A stretch of 64,000 nt of DNA from GCA-016699445 sp964555055. GTDB taxonomy: Bacteria; UBA10199; JACPAL01; GCA-016699445. Made by a program: the position numbers and the translations under genes. The notes beneath the pieces were generated by a model. The model had not been told where the DNA came from. It saw only the letters and a list, made by a program, of their open reading frames with translations, and did not search any database. Location of the stretch: assembly GCA_964555055.1 (NCBI GenBank), contig CAZKQW010000006.1, positions 142,330 to 206,329 of the forward strand, read 5' to 3'. Shown in pieces: positions 24,916 to 34,244 of this stretch (positions within the stretch are counted from its first letter, which is position 1; each line of letters begins with the position of its first letter).

Positions 24916-26334
24916 ATGGTCGAGACAAAAGCACTTCCTGAAATCAAGCCCGCTATCTTGGTCGTTGATGATGATCAAAGCATGAGGGAAATCCTGGCTT
25001 CCATACTCAGGAAAAAATTCAATGTACACCTAGCCCAAAACACCTCCGAAGCCAGAGAGATCCTACAGCGCATCGATGTTCAAGTCGTGTTACTCGATGT
25101 CAGACTTGGCTCCGAAGATGGCCTCGCGTTCCTCCCTGATATAAAGGAAATGAACGATCAAATCGAAGTCATCGTCATCACCGTCCTTAAAGACATCAAG
25201 ACCGCGGTTCAAGCGATTAAAGTCGGAGCTTTTGACTTCATTAATAAAAACTTCGACGACGAAGATCTTGAAGCGATGATTCATCGCGCGATCGAAAAGC
25301 AAAAAGCGGCGCGAGAAATTTTATACTTACAAGAAGAAATCAAACAGCAGCACCCTGACGACTTTTATTTTGGACGAAGTCCGGCACTTCAAAAGATGCG
25401 CGATATGGCGGATCGTGCCGCGGGTCTCCAAACAACGGTGTTGATCACGGGAGAGACAGGCACCGGAAAAGAGCTGATGGCCCGCTATATCCATAGAAAA
25501 AGCCATCTGCACGACAAGCCTTTCGTGACGATTAATTTAGCCGCCATTCCCTCGGAGCTCATGGAATCTATATTGTTTGGACATGAAAAGGGCGCGTTTA
25601 CCGGCGCTCACCGATTACATTACGGAAAATTCGAGCTTGCAAACGGCGGCACCCTTTTCCTCGATGAAATCGGGGAGCTTCGCTACGACCTACAGGCCAA
25701 ACTTTTAAGAGTCCTGCAAGAGAGCGAGATCGAGCGTATCGGCGGCAATAAAGTCATCCCGATACGGGTTCGCTTGATTTCAGCGACCAACGTCAATCTT
25801 TTGGAGAAGATCAAGCTAAAGGAATTTCGTGGTGATCTTTACTACCGCTTGAACGTTGTTCCGATGCATCTTCCGGCTCTTCGTGAACGCATCGAGGATC
25901 TTCCGCAACTTTTAGATTTTTTCCTGGATCGCTACAATAAGAAGTTCAATCGCCATGTTAAAGGCTTCCATCCCGACGTCATCAAACTTCTCTCCACTCA
26001 TAATTGGCCGGGAAACATTCGGGAATTAGAGAATTTCGTCGAAAGAATCGTCGCCATCTCGACAAACGACATCATCGAGAAGGAGGATATTCCTTTAGAA
26101 TATTACCTCTACCAACTCGACCAGTCGGAACCCATCGCCGGAGAAGACAAACTCCAAAAAAGTCTCGACGCCTTCGAGAGGAGTTTTATTTTCCGTGTGC
26201 TTAAAGATTCTGGTTGGAATCAAACCCGTGCTTCCATAAAGCTCGGCATCCATAGAAAAACGTTGGAGTATAAAATCAAAAGGCTAGGGATGGAAGATGT
26301 CATACACTCAGAAAAAACAAAGGACGACGATTAA
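24916..26334 (+). CDS. NtrC-family sigma-54-dependent response regulator
   Basis: A 472-aa regulator with three domains. The receiver (residues 13-125) has DDD at 18-20 and the phospho-acceptor Asp61 in LLDVRLG. The AAA+ domain has Walker A GETGTGKE (179-186), the sigma-54 contact loop GAFTGA (226-231), FLDEIGEL and the RLNV/FRGDLYYR blocks. The C-terminal Fis-type helix-turn-helix ends in WNQTRASIKLGIHRKTLEYKIKRLG. It should activate sigma-54 promoters when phosphorylated, most likely by the kinase at 19424. It is divergent from the RiPP operon and overlaps the TonB receptor start by 38 bp, so receptor and regulator levels are coupled. Confidence 0.95.
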   Translation: MVETKALPEIKPAILVVDDDQSMREILASILRKKFNVHLAQNTSEAREILQRIDVQVVLLDVRLGSEDGLAFLPDIKEMNDQIEVIVITVLKDIKTAVQAIKVGAFDFINKNFDDEDLEAMIHRAIEKQKAAREILYLQEEIKQQHPDDFYFGRSPALQKMRDMADRAAGLQTTVLITGETGTGKELMARYIHRKSHLHDKPFVTINLAAIPSELMESILFGHEKGAFTGAHRLHYGKFELANGGTLFLDEIGELRYDLQAKLLRVLQESEIERIGGNKVIPIRVRLISATNVNLLEKIKLKEFRGDLYYRLNVVPMHLPALRERIEDLPQLLDFFLDRYNKKFNRHVKGFHPDVIKLLSTHNWPGNIRELENFVERIVAISTNDIIEKEDIPLEYYLYQLDQSEPIAGEDKLQKSLDAFERSFIFRVLKDSGWNQTRASIKLGIHRKTLEYKIKRLGMEDVIHSEKTKDDD

Positions 26335-28351
26335 GCTTGTCCTTCTCATGGCGTCCCTTCTTTCGCAGGGACTTTCAGCTCAAGAATCCAACACGATCCT
26401 GCCGGACGTCGTCGTCACTCCCGACAAGAATCAAACCACACTTTCTATAACTCCCGCCACGACATATGTCATCACACGACAAGATATCGAGAAACAGGCC
26501 GCCAACTCCGTCCCTGCGATCCTCAGAAATGTACCCGGTCTTGACGTGGTTGCCCTTGGTTCACCTGGAGACGATGTCGATATCCGCCTTCGAGGCGCGG
26601 ACCGGGATGAGGTGCTTATCCTCATGGACGGCATTCCCATCAATAGTGTGCGTGAACATCGAACCCTCTTCCTAGGCAATCTTACTGTGGACAACGTCGA
26701 ACGGATTGAGGTCGTCAAAGGATCACAAAGTGTTTTATACGGCTCAGATGCCGTCGGCGGCGTTATCAATATCATCACCCGAAAAGGGAGCGCGCGTATC
26801 ACACCCATTTTCGGTTTCACGGCGGGCAATCTCGGCCTTTTCGACAAAAAGGCAGGCATTTCCGGAAGCGCCGGCAAGGCTCTCTGGAATTTTACGGCCT
26901 CCGACAAAGATCAAAAAGGCCGCTTCGATCGAGATCGGTTTCGCGGTCAAATGACTTCGGCAAATTTTTCCTACCAACTGTTTCCTCAATTGAAGACAGA
27001 GGCAGGGGTAAACTATGCGCATTCCAATCAAGAGATTTTTTACGAAGTTCTGACGCGTTTCGATGCGGGGACATCGAGCCTCGTGATCCAATTGGATCGC
27101 GACAATAATCGCACCTTAGCACGCGATCTCTTAGAGGCTCATAATACATGGGAGACCCAACCTTTTTCTTGGTGGAAGAGCACGCTACAATACGGCTTCT
27201 TCGGAGATTGGGACCGTGGTTTTAATAGCTCTACAGGCGATACCGTTCCGACTGGATACACGGCAGGCAACCAAGACTTCGACGGGCACGGCTACAGGCA
27301 TCACGTTGATTTTCGCAATAACCTCGATTGGCCGGCTTTACGATGGATGAAGACGGCGTCGACATTGGGCTTTGAATTCGAAGATGAGCGTGTCGGTTTC
27401 ACCGACATCGGCAGCGAATTCCCTGCTTCAGGACAAGAAGGAGATCGACAAAACGAAGCTCCTTACTTCCTGCAAACATTCAACCTCTTTGAAGACCGCT
27501 TGATTTTATCGGGAGGGGCTCGTTTTGATCACAACTCCACTTTCGGATCAGAATGGAGCCCACGAGGATCGCTTCTCTATCGCCATTCTCAAACAGGCAC
27601 TACCTTCCGGGCGAACTACAGTGAAGGTTTCCATGGCCCCACTATCCTGGAATTCTACACGCAGACCCTCCTTCGGGATTTGGGAAACCCAGCCTTTCAG
27701 GCGGTGCGACTCGAAGCCGAACGCTCCCAGAGTTATGAAGCGGGGGTCGAACAGGATTTATTCGGGCGCGTGAAGATCGGATCGACATTCTTTTACGTGG
27801 ATTACGATCAACTTTTCGATGAATTGCAGTTCATCCATGATGCCTATACCACCGGAGTTGAAACTTCCGTCATCGCTTCGCCTTGGGACAACCTTCAAGT
27901 CGGTGGGGCTTACACGTTTATGAAGTCGATTAATGAAGACAATAATAACCGTCTCTCCAACCGCCCTCAGGACCGCTTCCACTTTTTCGTTCAGGCAACG
28001 CCTTGGGAGAGATTTCAGGTCCGTACCGATCTCAATATCATCGGTCATCGATTGATTCCCAATACCTTGTCGACGGCCTCCGGCGACTTTAATCTTATCA
28101 TCGTCGACGCGGACGGAAACCCGTCCGGAGGCACATTAACCAACTCCACCACGGAAGAAGGCCGGAAGCTAGCGGGCTATGCAAAGCTAGATCTCTCAGT
28201 CTCTTACATGATCGCCAAAAATCAATGGGGTTTGAGCGACTGGAAATTTTTCGGCGTCATCGAAAACCTTCTCGATGACCAATATCAGGAAAAATTCGGG
28301 CTTCCAGCGCCCGGCATCAATTTCCGTTTGGGTTCCGAAGCGAGATTCTGA
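26297..28351 (+). CDS. TonB-dependent outer-membrane receptor (BtuB/CirA-like)
   Basis: A 684-aa receptor. A signal peptide (TTIKLVLLMASLLSQGLSA) is followed by a TonB-box-like DVVVTP and the plug domain (ITRQDIEKQAANSVPAILRNVPGLDV; DIRLRGADRDEVLILMDGIPIN; VERIEVVKGSQSVLYGSDAVGGVINI). The rest is a 22-strand beta-barrel ending in LGSEARF, with terminal Phe as usual. It imports a scarce chelate or cofactor across the outer membrane. The start (ATG with GGATGGAAG before it) lies inside the regulator gene. Placement beside a RiPP operon with a solute-binding protein suggests the ligand is the modified peptide or its metal complex. Confidence 0.92.
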   Translation: MSYTQKKQRTTIKLVLLMASLLSQGLSAQESNTILPDVVVTPDKNQTTLSITPATTYVITRQDIEKQAANSVPAILRNVPGLDVVALGSPGDDVDIRLRGADRDEVLILMDGIPINSVREHRTLFLGNLTVDNVERIEVVKGSQSVLYGSDAVGGVINIITRKGSARITPIFGFTAGNLGLFDKKAGISGSAGKALWNFTASDKDQKGRFDRDRFRGQMTSANFSYQLFPQLKTEAGVNYAHSNQEIFYEVLTRFDAGTSSLVIQLDRDNNRTLARDLLEAHNTWETQPFSWWKSTLQYGFFGDWDRGFNSSTGDTVPTGYTAGNQDFDGHGYRHHVDFRNNLDWPALRWMKTASTLGFEFEDERVGFTDIGSEFPASGQEGDRQNEAPYFLQTFNLFEDRLILSGGARFDHNSTFGSEWSPRGSLLYRHSQTGTTFRANYSEGFHGPTILEFYTQTLLRDLGNPAFQAVRLEAERSQSYEAGVEQDLFGRVKIGSTFFYVDYDQLFDELQFIHDAYTTGVETSVIASPWDNLQVGGAYTFMKSINEDNNNRLSNRPQDRFHFFVQATPWERFQVRTDLNIIGHRLIPNTLSTASGDFNLIIVDADGNPSGGTLTNSTTEEGRKLAGYAKLDLSVSYMIAKNQWGLSDWKFFGVIENLLDDQYQEKFGLPAPGINFRLGSEARF

Positions 28352-29110
28352 TTATTGAGTGTGGAGCATTGGAGGAGGCGTTCCGTATTCCTTTAGTGCG
28401 ACTTTACGGATCGCTTGCACGATGCCTGGCATCGTGCTCTTCAGACCCCATTTCAGAAGAAATTTAGGCACATTGGAACCCGTGTCAGCCTTCACATCAT
28501 ACACAAAAAGAGTGCGGTAACGATCACCTTGATAACGTCCAATCTTAAAACTCCCTTCAGAAGATCGGATATTCCCGGCTTTCTTGATCCAATCGCAGCG
28601 ATAGAAGGACTCGCCGCCCCTCGTCTCATCATAATCCGCCTTTACGATCATCCACCGGTTAGAGACGGGCCATGGTAAGTCGAAGTACTGAAAAAAAAAT
28701 CCGGTCCACTTCTGGTCTTTTTTCTGGAATTCGAATGGATCGATCCTTTGAGAACCCAAGATATCGTAAAAAACACTCACTTTTGTCGCTTCTCCGACTT
28801 GCTTCAAAAGGTTTTCGGTCACCGTATGGCTATCGGATAACGTCGGCATTTTATAATATTTCCAATCATTCGTCTTAATGAAGAGCCTCCACACCACCTC
28901 GGGAGGAACATCAATCACCGCCTCCATCTTACCCCATACGGATTTTCCTTCGAACCCTCCGTCCGTGAAAATTTCCCCCCGTGATAGTCTTTGTTGTAGA
29001 TTCTCTCGGTCTGAAAAAGGGTCGCTAGAGGAGCTTGAGGAGGTTTCCGATTGGAAAATCAACGGGGTGATCAAAAGAAGTGTTAACGAGATTTTTCGAA
29101 TTATCTTCAT
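28352..29110 (-). CDS. Secreted START/SRPBCC-like lipid-binding domain protein
   Basis: A 252-aa protein starting MKIIRKISLTLLLITPLIF, a signal sequence, then a serine run (SSSSSS). The body looks like a START-type helix-grip domain: GKMEAVIDVPPEVVWRLFIKTNDWKYYKMP, WTGFFFQYFDLPWPVSNRWMIV and a C-terminal amphipathic helix (MPGIVQAIRKVALKEYG). The longer frame from 29215 would overlap the acetyl-CoA synthetase start and lacks a ribosome site. Its stop directly abuts that of the convergent receptor gene. Role unknown, perhaps lipid handling in the periplasm. Confidence 0.7.
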   Translation of the reverse strand: MKIIRKISLTLLLITPLIFQSETSSSSSSDPFSDRENLQQRLSRGEIFTDGGFEGKSVWGKMEAVIDVPPEVVWRLFIKTNDWKYYKMPTLSDSHTVTENLLKQVGEATKVSVFYDILGSQRIDPFEFQKKDQKWTGFFFQYFDLPWPVSNRWMIVKADYDETRGGESFYRCDWIKKAGNIRSSEGSFKIGRYQGDRYRTLFVYDVKADTGSNVPKFLLKWGLKSTMPGIVQAIRKVALKEYGTPPPMLHTQ

Positions 29111-29180
29111 GTACGTTATTTCACTTATTTGAGGTTTATTGACAAACAAAAATACCCTATAGGGAGCTGCAGGAGCTTCT

Positions 29181-31151
29181 ATGAAAAAAGCATCTTCATC
29201 CATTGATTCGTTCAACCAAGAAAACCGTCGTTTTCCGCCTCCGGAGGACTTCCGAAAAAAAGCTTGGATACCTACTGCAGAAGAATACCGGAAACTCTAT
29301 GAAGAATCTCTTAATGACCCTGAGGTATTCTGGGGTCGGATCGCACAGAATTTCTCGTGGTACCGCCCGTGGGACCGAGTTTTAAAATATGACTGGAGTC
29401 AAAACATTGATGTACGATGGTTTGACGGCGCCCAAACGAATATCACCGTGAACGCTTTGGATCGGCATTTAGAAAATAACGGGGATCGGATCGCTTATAT
29501 ATGGGTGGGTAACGAACCCCATGAAGAAAAGCAGATCACATACCGGGAACTCCACGACGAGGTATGCCGGGCGGCAAACTCCTTAAAAAAAATCGGCGTA
29601 AAAAAGGGCGATCGCGTCACCATTTACCTCCCGATGATCCCGGAATTGCCTATTTTCCTACTGGCTTGTGCGCGTATTGGAGCCATCCATTCTGTAGTCT
29701 TCGGCGGTTTTTCGGCAGAGGCCCTCAAAGAACGACTTGTAGACGCTCAAAGTGAAGTTCTCATCACCGCTGACGGAGGTTTCCGCGGGTCTAAAGTCAT
29801 TCCATTAAAAGCGATCGCTGATCAAGCCATGGATCTCTGTACTTCTTTGGATCATCGAGTGCGGCAATGCTTGGTCGTTCGGCGTACTCATAAACTCATT
29901 CCCCTTACCCCCGAACGGGACATTTTTTGGGATGATTTTTCGAAAGATATGGATGCCATCTGTGAGCCCGAAAGGATTGATGCCGAGGATCCGCTTTTCA
30001 TCCTCTATACGTCCGGATCTACGGGAAAACCCAAAGGCGTCTTGCATACGACCGCTGGGTATATGGTTTATGCAGCTACGACTTTTAAGCATGTCTTCGA
30101 TTATCGGCCAGAAGATGTGTTTTTTTGCACGGCCGATATTGGGTGGGTTACGGGACATAGCTACTTGGTCTATGGCCCTCTCTGTAACGGCGCGACCTCA
30201 ATCCTCTACGAAGGACTTCCTAATCACCCAAATCCCGACCGTTTCTGGGAAATCATCGAACGCCGCAAAGTCTCCATTTTTTACACCGCCCCCACCGCCA
30301 TCCGATCTTTGATGCGAGAAGGGGAAGATTGGCCCGCAAAGCACGATTTGTCTTCCTTGCGCCTTTTAGGATCTGTCGGCGAGCCCATAAATCCGGAAGC
30401 CTGGATGTGGTATCATAAAAACATCGGTCATGAAAATTGCCCCATCGTGGACACCTGGTGGCAAACCGAAACGGGAGGAATTCTCATCACCCCGTTTCCA
30501 GGAGCGACGACTATAAAGCCGGGGTCGGCGGGCGTGCCTTTTTTTGGTATCATGCCGGAAATCGTCCGGGAAAATGGCTCCTCCTGCGAAACGAACGAGG
30601 GAGGTTATTTGATCATAAAGCAGCCATGGCCTGGCATTATGAGGACCGTCTATGGCCATCACGCCCGTTTCCAAGAAACATATTTTTCGAAATTTCCGGG
30701 TTCTTATTTTACGGGCGATGGAGCTCGTCGGGACGAAGACGGTCTTTTTTGGCTGATGGGTCGGGTCGATGACGTCCTTAACGTCTCGGGTCACCGCATC
30801 GGCACGGCGGAAGTCGAGAGCGCCCTCGTATCCCATCCCCACGTGGCCGAAGCCGCGGTCGTTGGTTTTTCTCATGACATCAAAGGACAGGGGATTTACG
30901 CCTTCGTCACCACTAAAAAAGATTTACCTCTCGACGTTAAAGCGCTTCAAAGTCATGTTAGGAATGAAATAGGACCCATCGCTGTTCCAGATAAAATCCA
31001 GTTTACTCCTGCGTTACCTAAAACGCGGTCCGGGAAAATCATGCGGCGCATTTTGAGGAAAATCGCGGAAGGAGATACTGAAAACCTAGGCGATACCACG
31101 ACGCTAGCGGATCCAGGCGTTGTCGAACAAATTATAAGGAATAAGATATAA
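29181..31151 (+). CDS. acs: Acetyl-CoA synthetase
   Basis: A 656-aa AMP-forming acetyl-CoA synthetase, of the family's usual length. Signature blocks: FILYTSGSTGKPKGVLHT (adenylation loop), PIVDTWWQTETGG, YFTGDGARRDEDG, and LPKTRSGKIMRRILRK containing the acetylatable catalytic Lys. It activates acetate to acetyl-CoA through acetyl-AMP. AGGAG lies before the ATG. It stands alone between the START-like gene and an MltD gene on the other strand. Confidence 0.97.
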   Translation: MKKASSSIDSFNQENRRFPPPEDFRKKAWIPTAEEYRKLYEESLNDPEVFWGRIAQNFSWYRPWDRVLKYDWSQNIDVRWFDGAQTNITVNALDRHLENNGDRIAYIWVGNEPHEEKQITYRELHDEVCRAANSLKKIGVKKGDRVTIYLPMIPELPIFLLACARIGAIHSVVFGGFSAEALKERLVDAQSEVLITADGGFRGSKVIPLKAIADQAMDLCTSLDHRVRQCLVVRRTHKLIPLTPERDIFWDDFSKDMDAICEPERIDAEDPLFILYTSGSTGKPKGVLHTTAGYMVYAATTFKHVFDYRPEDVFFCTADIGWVTGHSYLVYGPLCNGATSILYEGLPNHPNPDRFWEIIERRKVSIFYTAPTAIRSLMREGEDWPAKHDLSSLRLLGSVGEPINPEAWMWYHKNIGHENCPIVDTWWQTETGGILITPFPGATTIKPGSAGVPFFGIMPEIVRENGSSCETNEGGYLIIKQPWPGIMRTVYGHHARFQETYFSKFPGSYFTGDGARRDEDGLFWLMGRVDDVLNVSGHRIGTAEVESALVSHPHVAEAAVVGFSHDIKGQGIYAFVTTKKDLPLDVKALQSHVRNEIGPIAVPDKIQFTPALPKTRSGKIMRRILRKIAEGDTENLGDTTTLADPGVVEQIIRNKI

Positions 31152-31168
31152 GAGAATTTCGGCCAAAA

Positions 31169-32674
31169 TTAATCTAAGGAAGCTGTTTGCTTAGAAGGAA
31201 TTTTAAGAGACTGACCCTTTTTGAGTTTTTTCCCGTTGGATAGCTTGTTGAGGTCTTTTAACTGCGTAGGGGATATTTTATACTTTTTAGCGATCGAATG
31301 GATGGACTCTCCATGACGTACCCGATGAGTACCGCGGGATTTTCTAGCTTCCGACTTCTCCACCATCGCGAGCTTCTTGCTGCGCCGGGTTTCGCCCGAG
31401 ACGCTTCCAATCTCGCGTCCTTTCGCAGCCCTCACGAGCTTACGATTTTTACGACCAGAACTTCTCTCATCGACGCATCCACGTTTTTTACGGCACTTTT
31501 TAGAGTTTCCTTCCGAAGCATCTGTGAAGCGCTCGCCTTCCGGTGGAGTAAATGGAATGATGAGTTCCATGCCCGGCCTCACCATTTCCCTCATTCCCAT
31601 ATTATTAGCGGCGGCTAAAAGGATCGTGGGCACGCCTTGCTTTTTCGCCACATGATCCAAGGATTGGGCCTTCGTTACTCGAAACTTATCCTCACCTAAA
31701 TGATTATCCGGTTGCAAGGCGGCGTAATTCTCTTCGAACCGGTCTTTGGAGGCACTCGGTATCTTTAATTTATACTCTTCCCGATTGACGGGAGTGACCC
31801 AACGAATCAGTTCAGGATTAAGACTCCGCAAGTTCTCGTAACTCACATCAGCACATTTAGCAGCCACACGCAGATCGATGGGTTTATTCAAAGTGACTTC
31901 CACCGTTTCAACCGGCTCCTCGTATTCAATATTGTCGAAACCGTATTTTTTTGGATTTTTGGCGATCATGGCCGCGGCAATCAGCTTCGGTACGTAATCT
32001 TTAGTCTCCGGTTTAAGATAACGACCTTCCGTTAACTCCCAAAAGTCATCCGTAGAATATTTACGGATGGCACGATCGATCTTCCCCTCTCCCGCATTAT
32101 AACCGGCAGCGGCTAAATACCAGTCGTTGTAACGGGCATAGAGGTCCTTCAAATATTTAGAGGCAGCGACAGTCGCCTTTTCGGGATCTCGCCTTTCATC
32201 ATGCCACTGGTCCGCGTCTAAGCCGTACCGCCTTCCGGTAGATGCGATAAACTGCCAAGCTCCCGTGGCTTTCGCGCGTGAATAAGCATGCGGATTAAAG
32301 CCGCTTTCGATCATGGCCAAGTAAATGAGATCTTCCGGCAATCCCTCTTGATGGAGAATTTTTTTCATCATGGGAATATACTTGCCGGAACGCCGCAAAT
32401 AGCGCGCGAAATGCTCGCGGCCACGACCCTGGAAATAATCCATCCAGTCCTGGACGCGCTCGTTCATTACGAGAGGGATGCTGGGTTTATGAGAATCACC
32501 CGAAATGGAAAGAGCACTTCCGGGATTCCGGTCGGAATGATTGGAACGGGAGGCTGTTTGGGTTGATTTTGCGCAACCGGTAAATACCCCGGCACAAAAA
32601 CCGACGAGGATCCCGTATCGCAACGCATCTCCCCGTCGCTTCCATGCTTCTTTTAATACATTTTGGAAAAACAT
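31169..32674 (-). CDS. mltD: MltD-type membrane-bound lytic transglycosylase with LysM repeats
   Basis: A 501-aa lipoprotein: signal sequence ending VFTGC (Cys34). The SLT domain contains YLAMIESGFNPHAYSRAKATGAWQFI with the catalytic Glu, and the AAGYNAGEGKIDRAI motif. Two LysM-like segments bind peptidoglycan: one around residues 330-380 (FRVTKAQSLDHVAKKQGVP) and a clear one at the end (HRVRHGESIHSIAKKYKISPTQLKDLN). A Lys/Arg-rich linker lies between. It cleaves glycan strands to 1,6-anhydromuropeptides and fits beside the cell-wall cluster. Confidence 0.92.
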   Translation of the reverse strand: MFFQNVLKEAWKRRGDALRYGILVGFCAGVFTGCAKSTQTASRSNHSDRNPGSALSISGDSHKPSIPLVMNERVQDWMDYFQGRGREHFARYLRRSGKYIPMMKKILHQEGLPEDLIYLAMIESGFNPHAYSRAKATGAWQFIASTGRRYGLDADQWHDERRDPEKATVAASKYLKDLYARYNDWYLAAAGYNAGEGKIDRAIRKYSTDDFWELTEGRYLKPETKDYVPKLIAAAMIAKNPKKYGFDNIEYEEPVETVEVTLNKPIDLRVAAKCADVSYENLRSLNPELIRWVTPVNREEYKLKIPSASKDRFEENYAALQPDNHLGEDKFRVTKAQSLDHVAKKQGVPTILLAAANNMGMREMVRPGMELIIPFTPPEGERFTDASEGNSKKCRKKRGCVDERSSGRKNRKLVRAAKGREIGSVSGETRRSKKLAMVEKSEARKSRGTHRVRHGESIHSIAKKYKISPTQLKDLNKLSNGKKLKKGQSLKIPSKQTASLD

Positions 32675-32775
32675 AATAGTAATTTAGGATTATGACTTAC
32701 TTATTAAAGTGAAGTCAAAACGTTTCCCCGGAATCGTCGTTTTAGCTCGACGCGGGGCGACATAAAGCGAAGGGA

Positions 32776-34113
32776 TTAGTCTGCGTGTTTTCTAAGAAAG
32801 GTCGGAGTGTCATACTCATCGTCACCTAAGCTTTCGCTCATGAATGACGATCCGGAGGAGTCTCCACGAAGGCTCGCAATAACACGCTTCAAGTCCGCTT
32901 GAACGGGAATGCGATTCCGCGGGGGATCAGCTTCAGCGCCCATGGAAGTCTCCGAAAAAGAAGGCCGCGGCGGCATGTACGAAATCGTCGTCTCTCTCTC
33001 TTCCCGCGCCGCCAAGGATGGCTGGGAGGAATGCGATATACTATTGAAAGGAATAATATTCTCGGCTCGGGCTCCCGTACCAGTAGAAACCGTATTTTTT
33101 TGCGGGACAAAGGGAGTTGCCGTTTTTTGTGTTTTATTAAATCCCGTTGCGATGACCGTCACGCGGATATCTCCGGCGGTCAATTGATCGTCGATTACGG
33201 CGCCAAAGATGATATTAGCCTCTTCGTGAGCCTCTTCTTGAACGAGCTTCGCGGCTTCATTGACTTCAAAAAGGGTGAGATCCCTGCCGCCAGTGACGTT
33301 CAAGAGGATGCCGGTGGCGCCTTGAATAGAGACATTTTCCAAAAGAGGCGAGGAGATCGCACGCGTGGCGGCTTCGATAGCCCGGTGCTCCCCGGACGCG
33401 ACGCCGCTGCCCATCAAAGTCACGCCGCGCTCACCCATGACCGCTCGGATGTCCGCGAAGTCGAGATTGATGAGTCCCTCGACCAGGATCAAATCCGAGA
33501 TGCCCCGGACCGCATGAAGCAAGACTTCATCGGCCATCTTGAACGCCTGTACCATCGACATGTCCTTGCCGGCTACCGTCAAAAGGCGTTCGTTGGGGAT
33601 GCAAATCAGGCTATCGACGGACTCTTCCAATTCATTTAAGCCTTCATCGGCAAAGCGTCCTCGCCTTTTTCCTTCGAAATGGAAGGGCTTGCTGACGACA
33701 CCGATCGTCAACGCGCCCAAGTCTTTCGCGATACGCGCGATGACGGGTGCGGCTCCCGTGCCGGTACCGCCGCCCATGCCGGCCGTGATGAAGACCATGT
33801 CGGCGCCCTCCAGAAGCTTCGTGATCTCGGCTTCGCTTTCTATCGCGGCTTTGCGCCCAATCTCGGGATTCGCTCCGGCGCCCAAGCCCTTCGTCAATTC
33901 GACGCCCAGCTGGACCTTAATCGGGGCTTTGTTGATCTTGAGGGCCTGCATGTCCGTGTTGGCAGCGATAAAATCGACTCCCGTGAGTCCATACCCCGGC
34001 TGCATCCCCCAAATTTCCATCATCGTATTGAGGGCATTCCCCCCCGCCCCACCGGCCCCGATGACTTTGATCCGAGCCCCGCTAGCCACCTTATCTTCGA
34101 TGAGTTCGAACAT
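32776..34113 (-). CDS. ftsZ: Cell division protein FtsZ
   Basis: A 445-aa tubulin-like GTPase that forms the division ring. The tubulin signature GGGTGTGAAPVIA is intact, as are KVIGAGGAGGNALN at the start and the NLDFADIRAVM region. A long, poorly conserved linker (from about residue 320) ends in a short conserved tail, DEYDTPTFLRKHAD, which would bind FtsA. AGGAGGGGAT precedes the ATG. It is the last gene of the dcw cluster, 131 bp after ftsA, and has its own leader hairpin. Confidence 0.98.
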   Translation of the reverse strand: MFELIEDKVASGARIKVIGAGGAGGNALNTMMEIWGMQPGYGLTGVDFIAANTDMQALKINKAPIKVQLGVELTKGLGAGANPEIGRKAAIESEAEITKLLEGADMVFITAGMGGGTGTGAAPVIARIAKDLGALTIGVVSKPFHFEGKRRGRFADEGLNELEESVDSLICIPNERLLTVAGKDMSMVQAFKMADEVLLHAVRGISDLILVEGLINLDFADIRAVMGERGVTLMGSGVASGEHRAIEAATRAISSPLLENVSIQGATGILLNVTGGRDLTLFEVNEAAKLVQEEAHEEANIIFGAVIDDQLTAGDIRVTVIATGFNKTQKTATPFVPQKNTVSTGTGARAENIIPFNSISHSSQPSLAAREERETTISYMPPRPSFSETSMGAEADPPRNRIPVQADLKRVIASLRGDSSGSSFMSESLGDDEYDTPTFLRKHAD

Positions 34114-34131
34114 ACATCCCCTCCTTTTATA

Positions 34132-34159
34132 TCAGAGGGAGATACCGCTCTCCCTCTGA
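34132..34159 (-). promoter_or_regulatory. Hairpin in the ftsA-ftsZ leader
   Basis: A perfect 11-bp stem TCAGAGGGAGA / TCTCCCTCTGA around six bases lies just upstream of the ftsZ ribosome site. A weaker hairpin (34191-34216 region) lies before it. No T run follows, so this is more likely an mRNA-processing or stability element giving ftsZ a separate dosage than a terminator. Confidence 0.6.
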
Positions 34160-34244
34160 AACTCCCATCTGGTATCCTGGAACTGACCATTCACTCCGTT
34201 TGACCGGACGGAATGAATCCGATCCGGTCAATACTCGTTCACTC

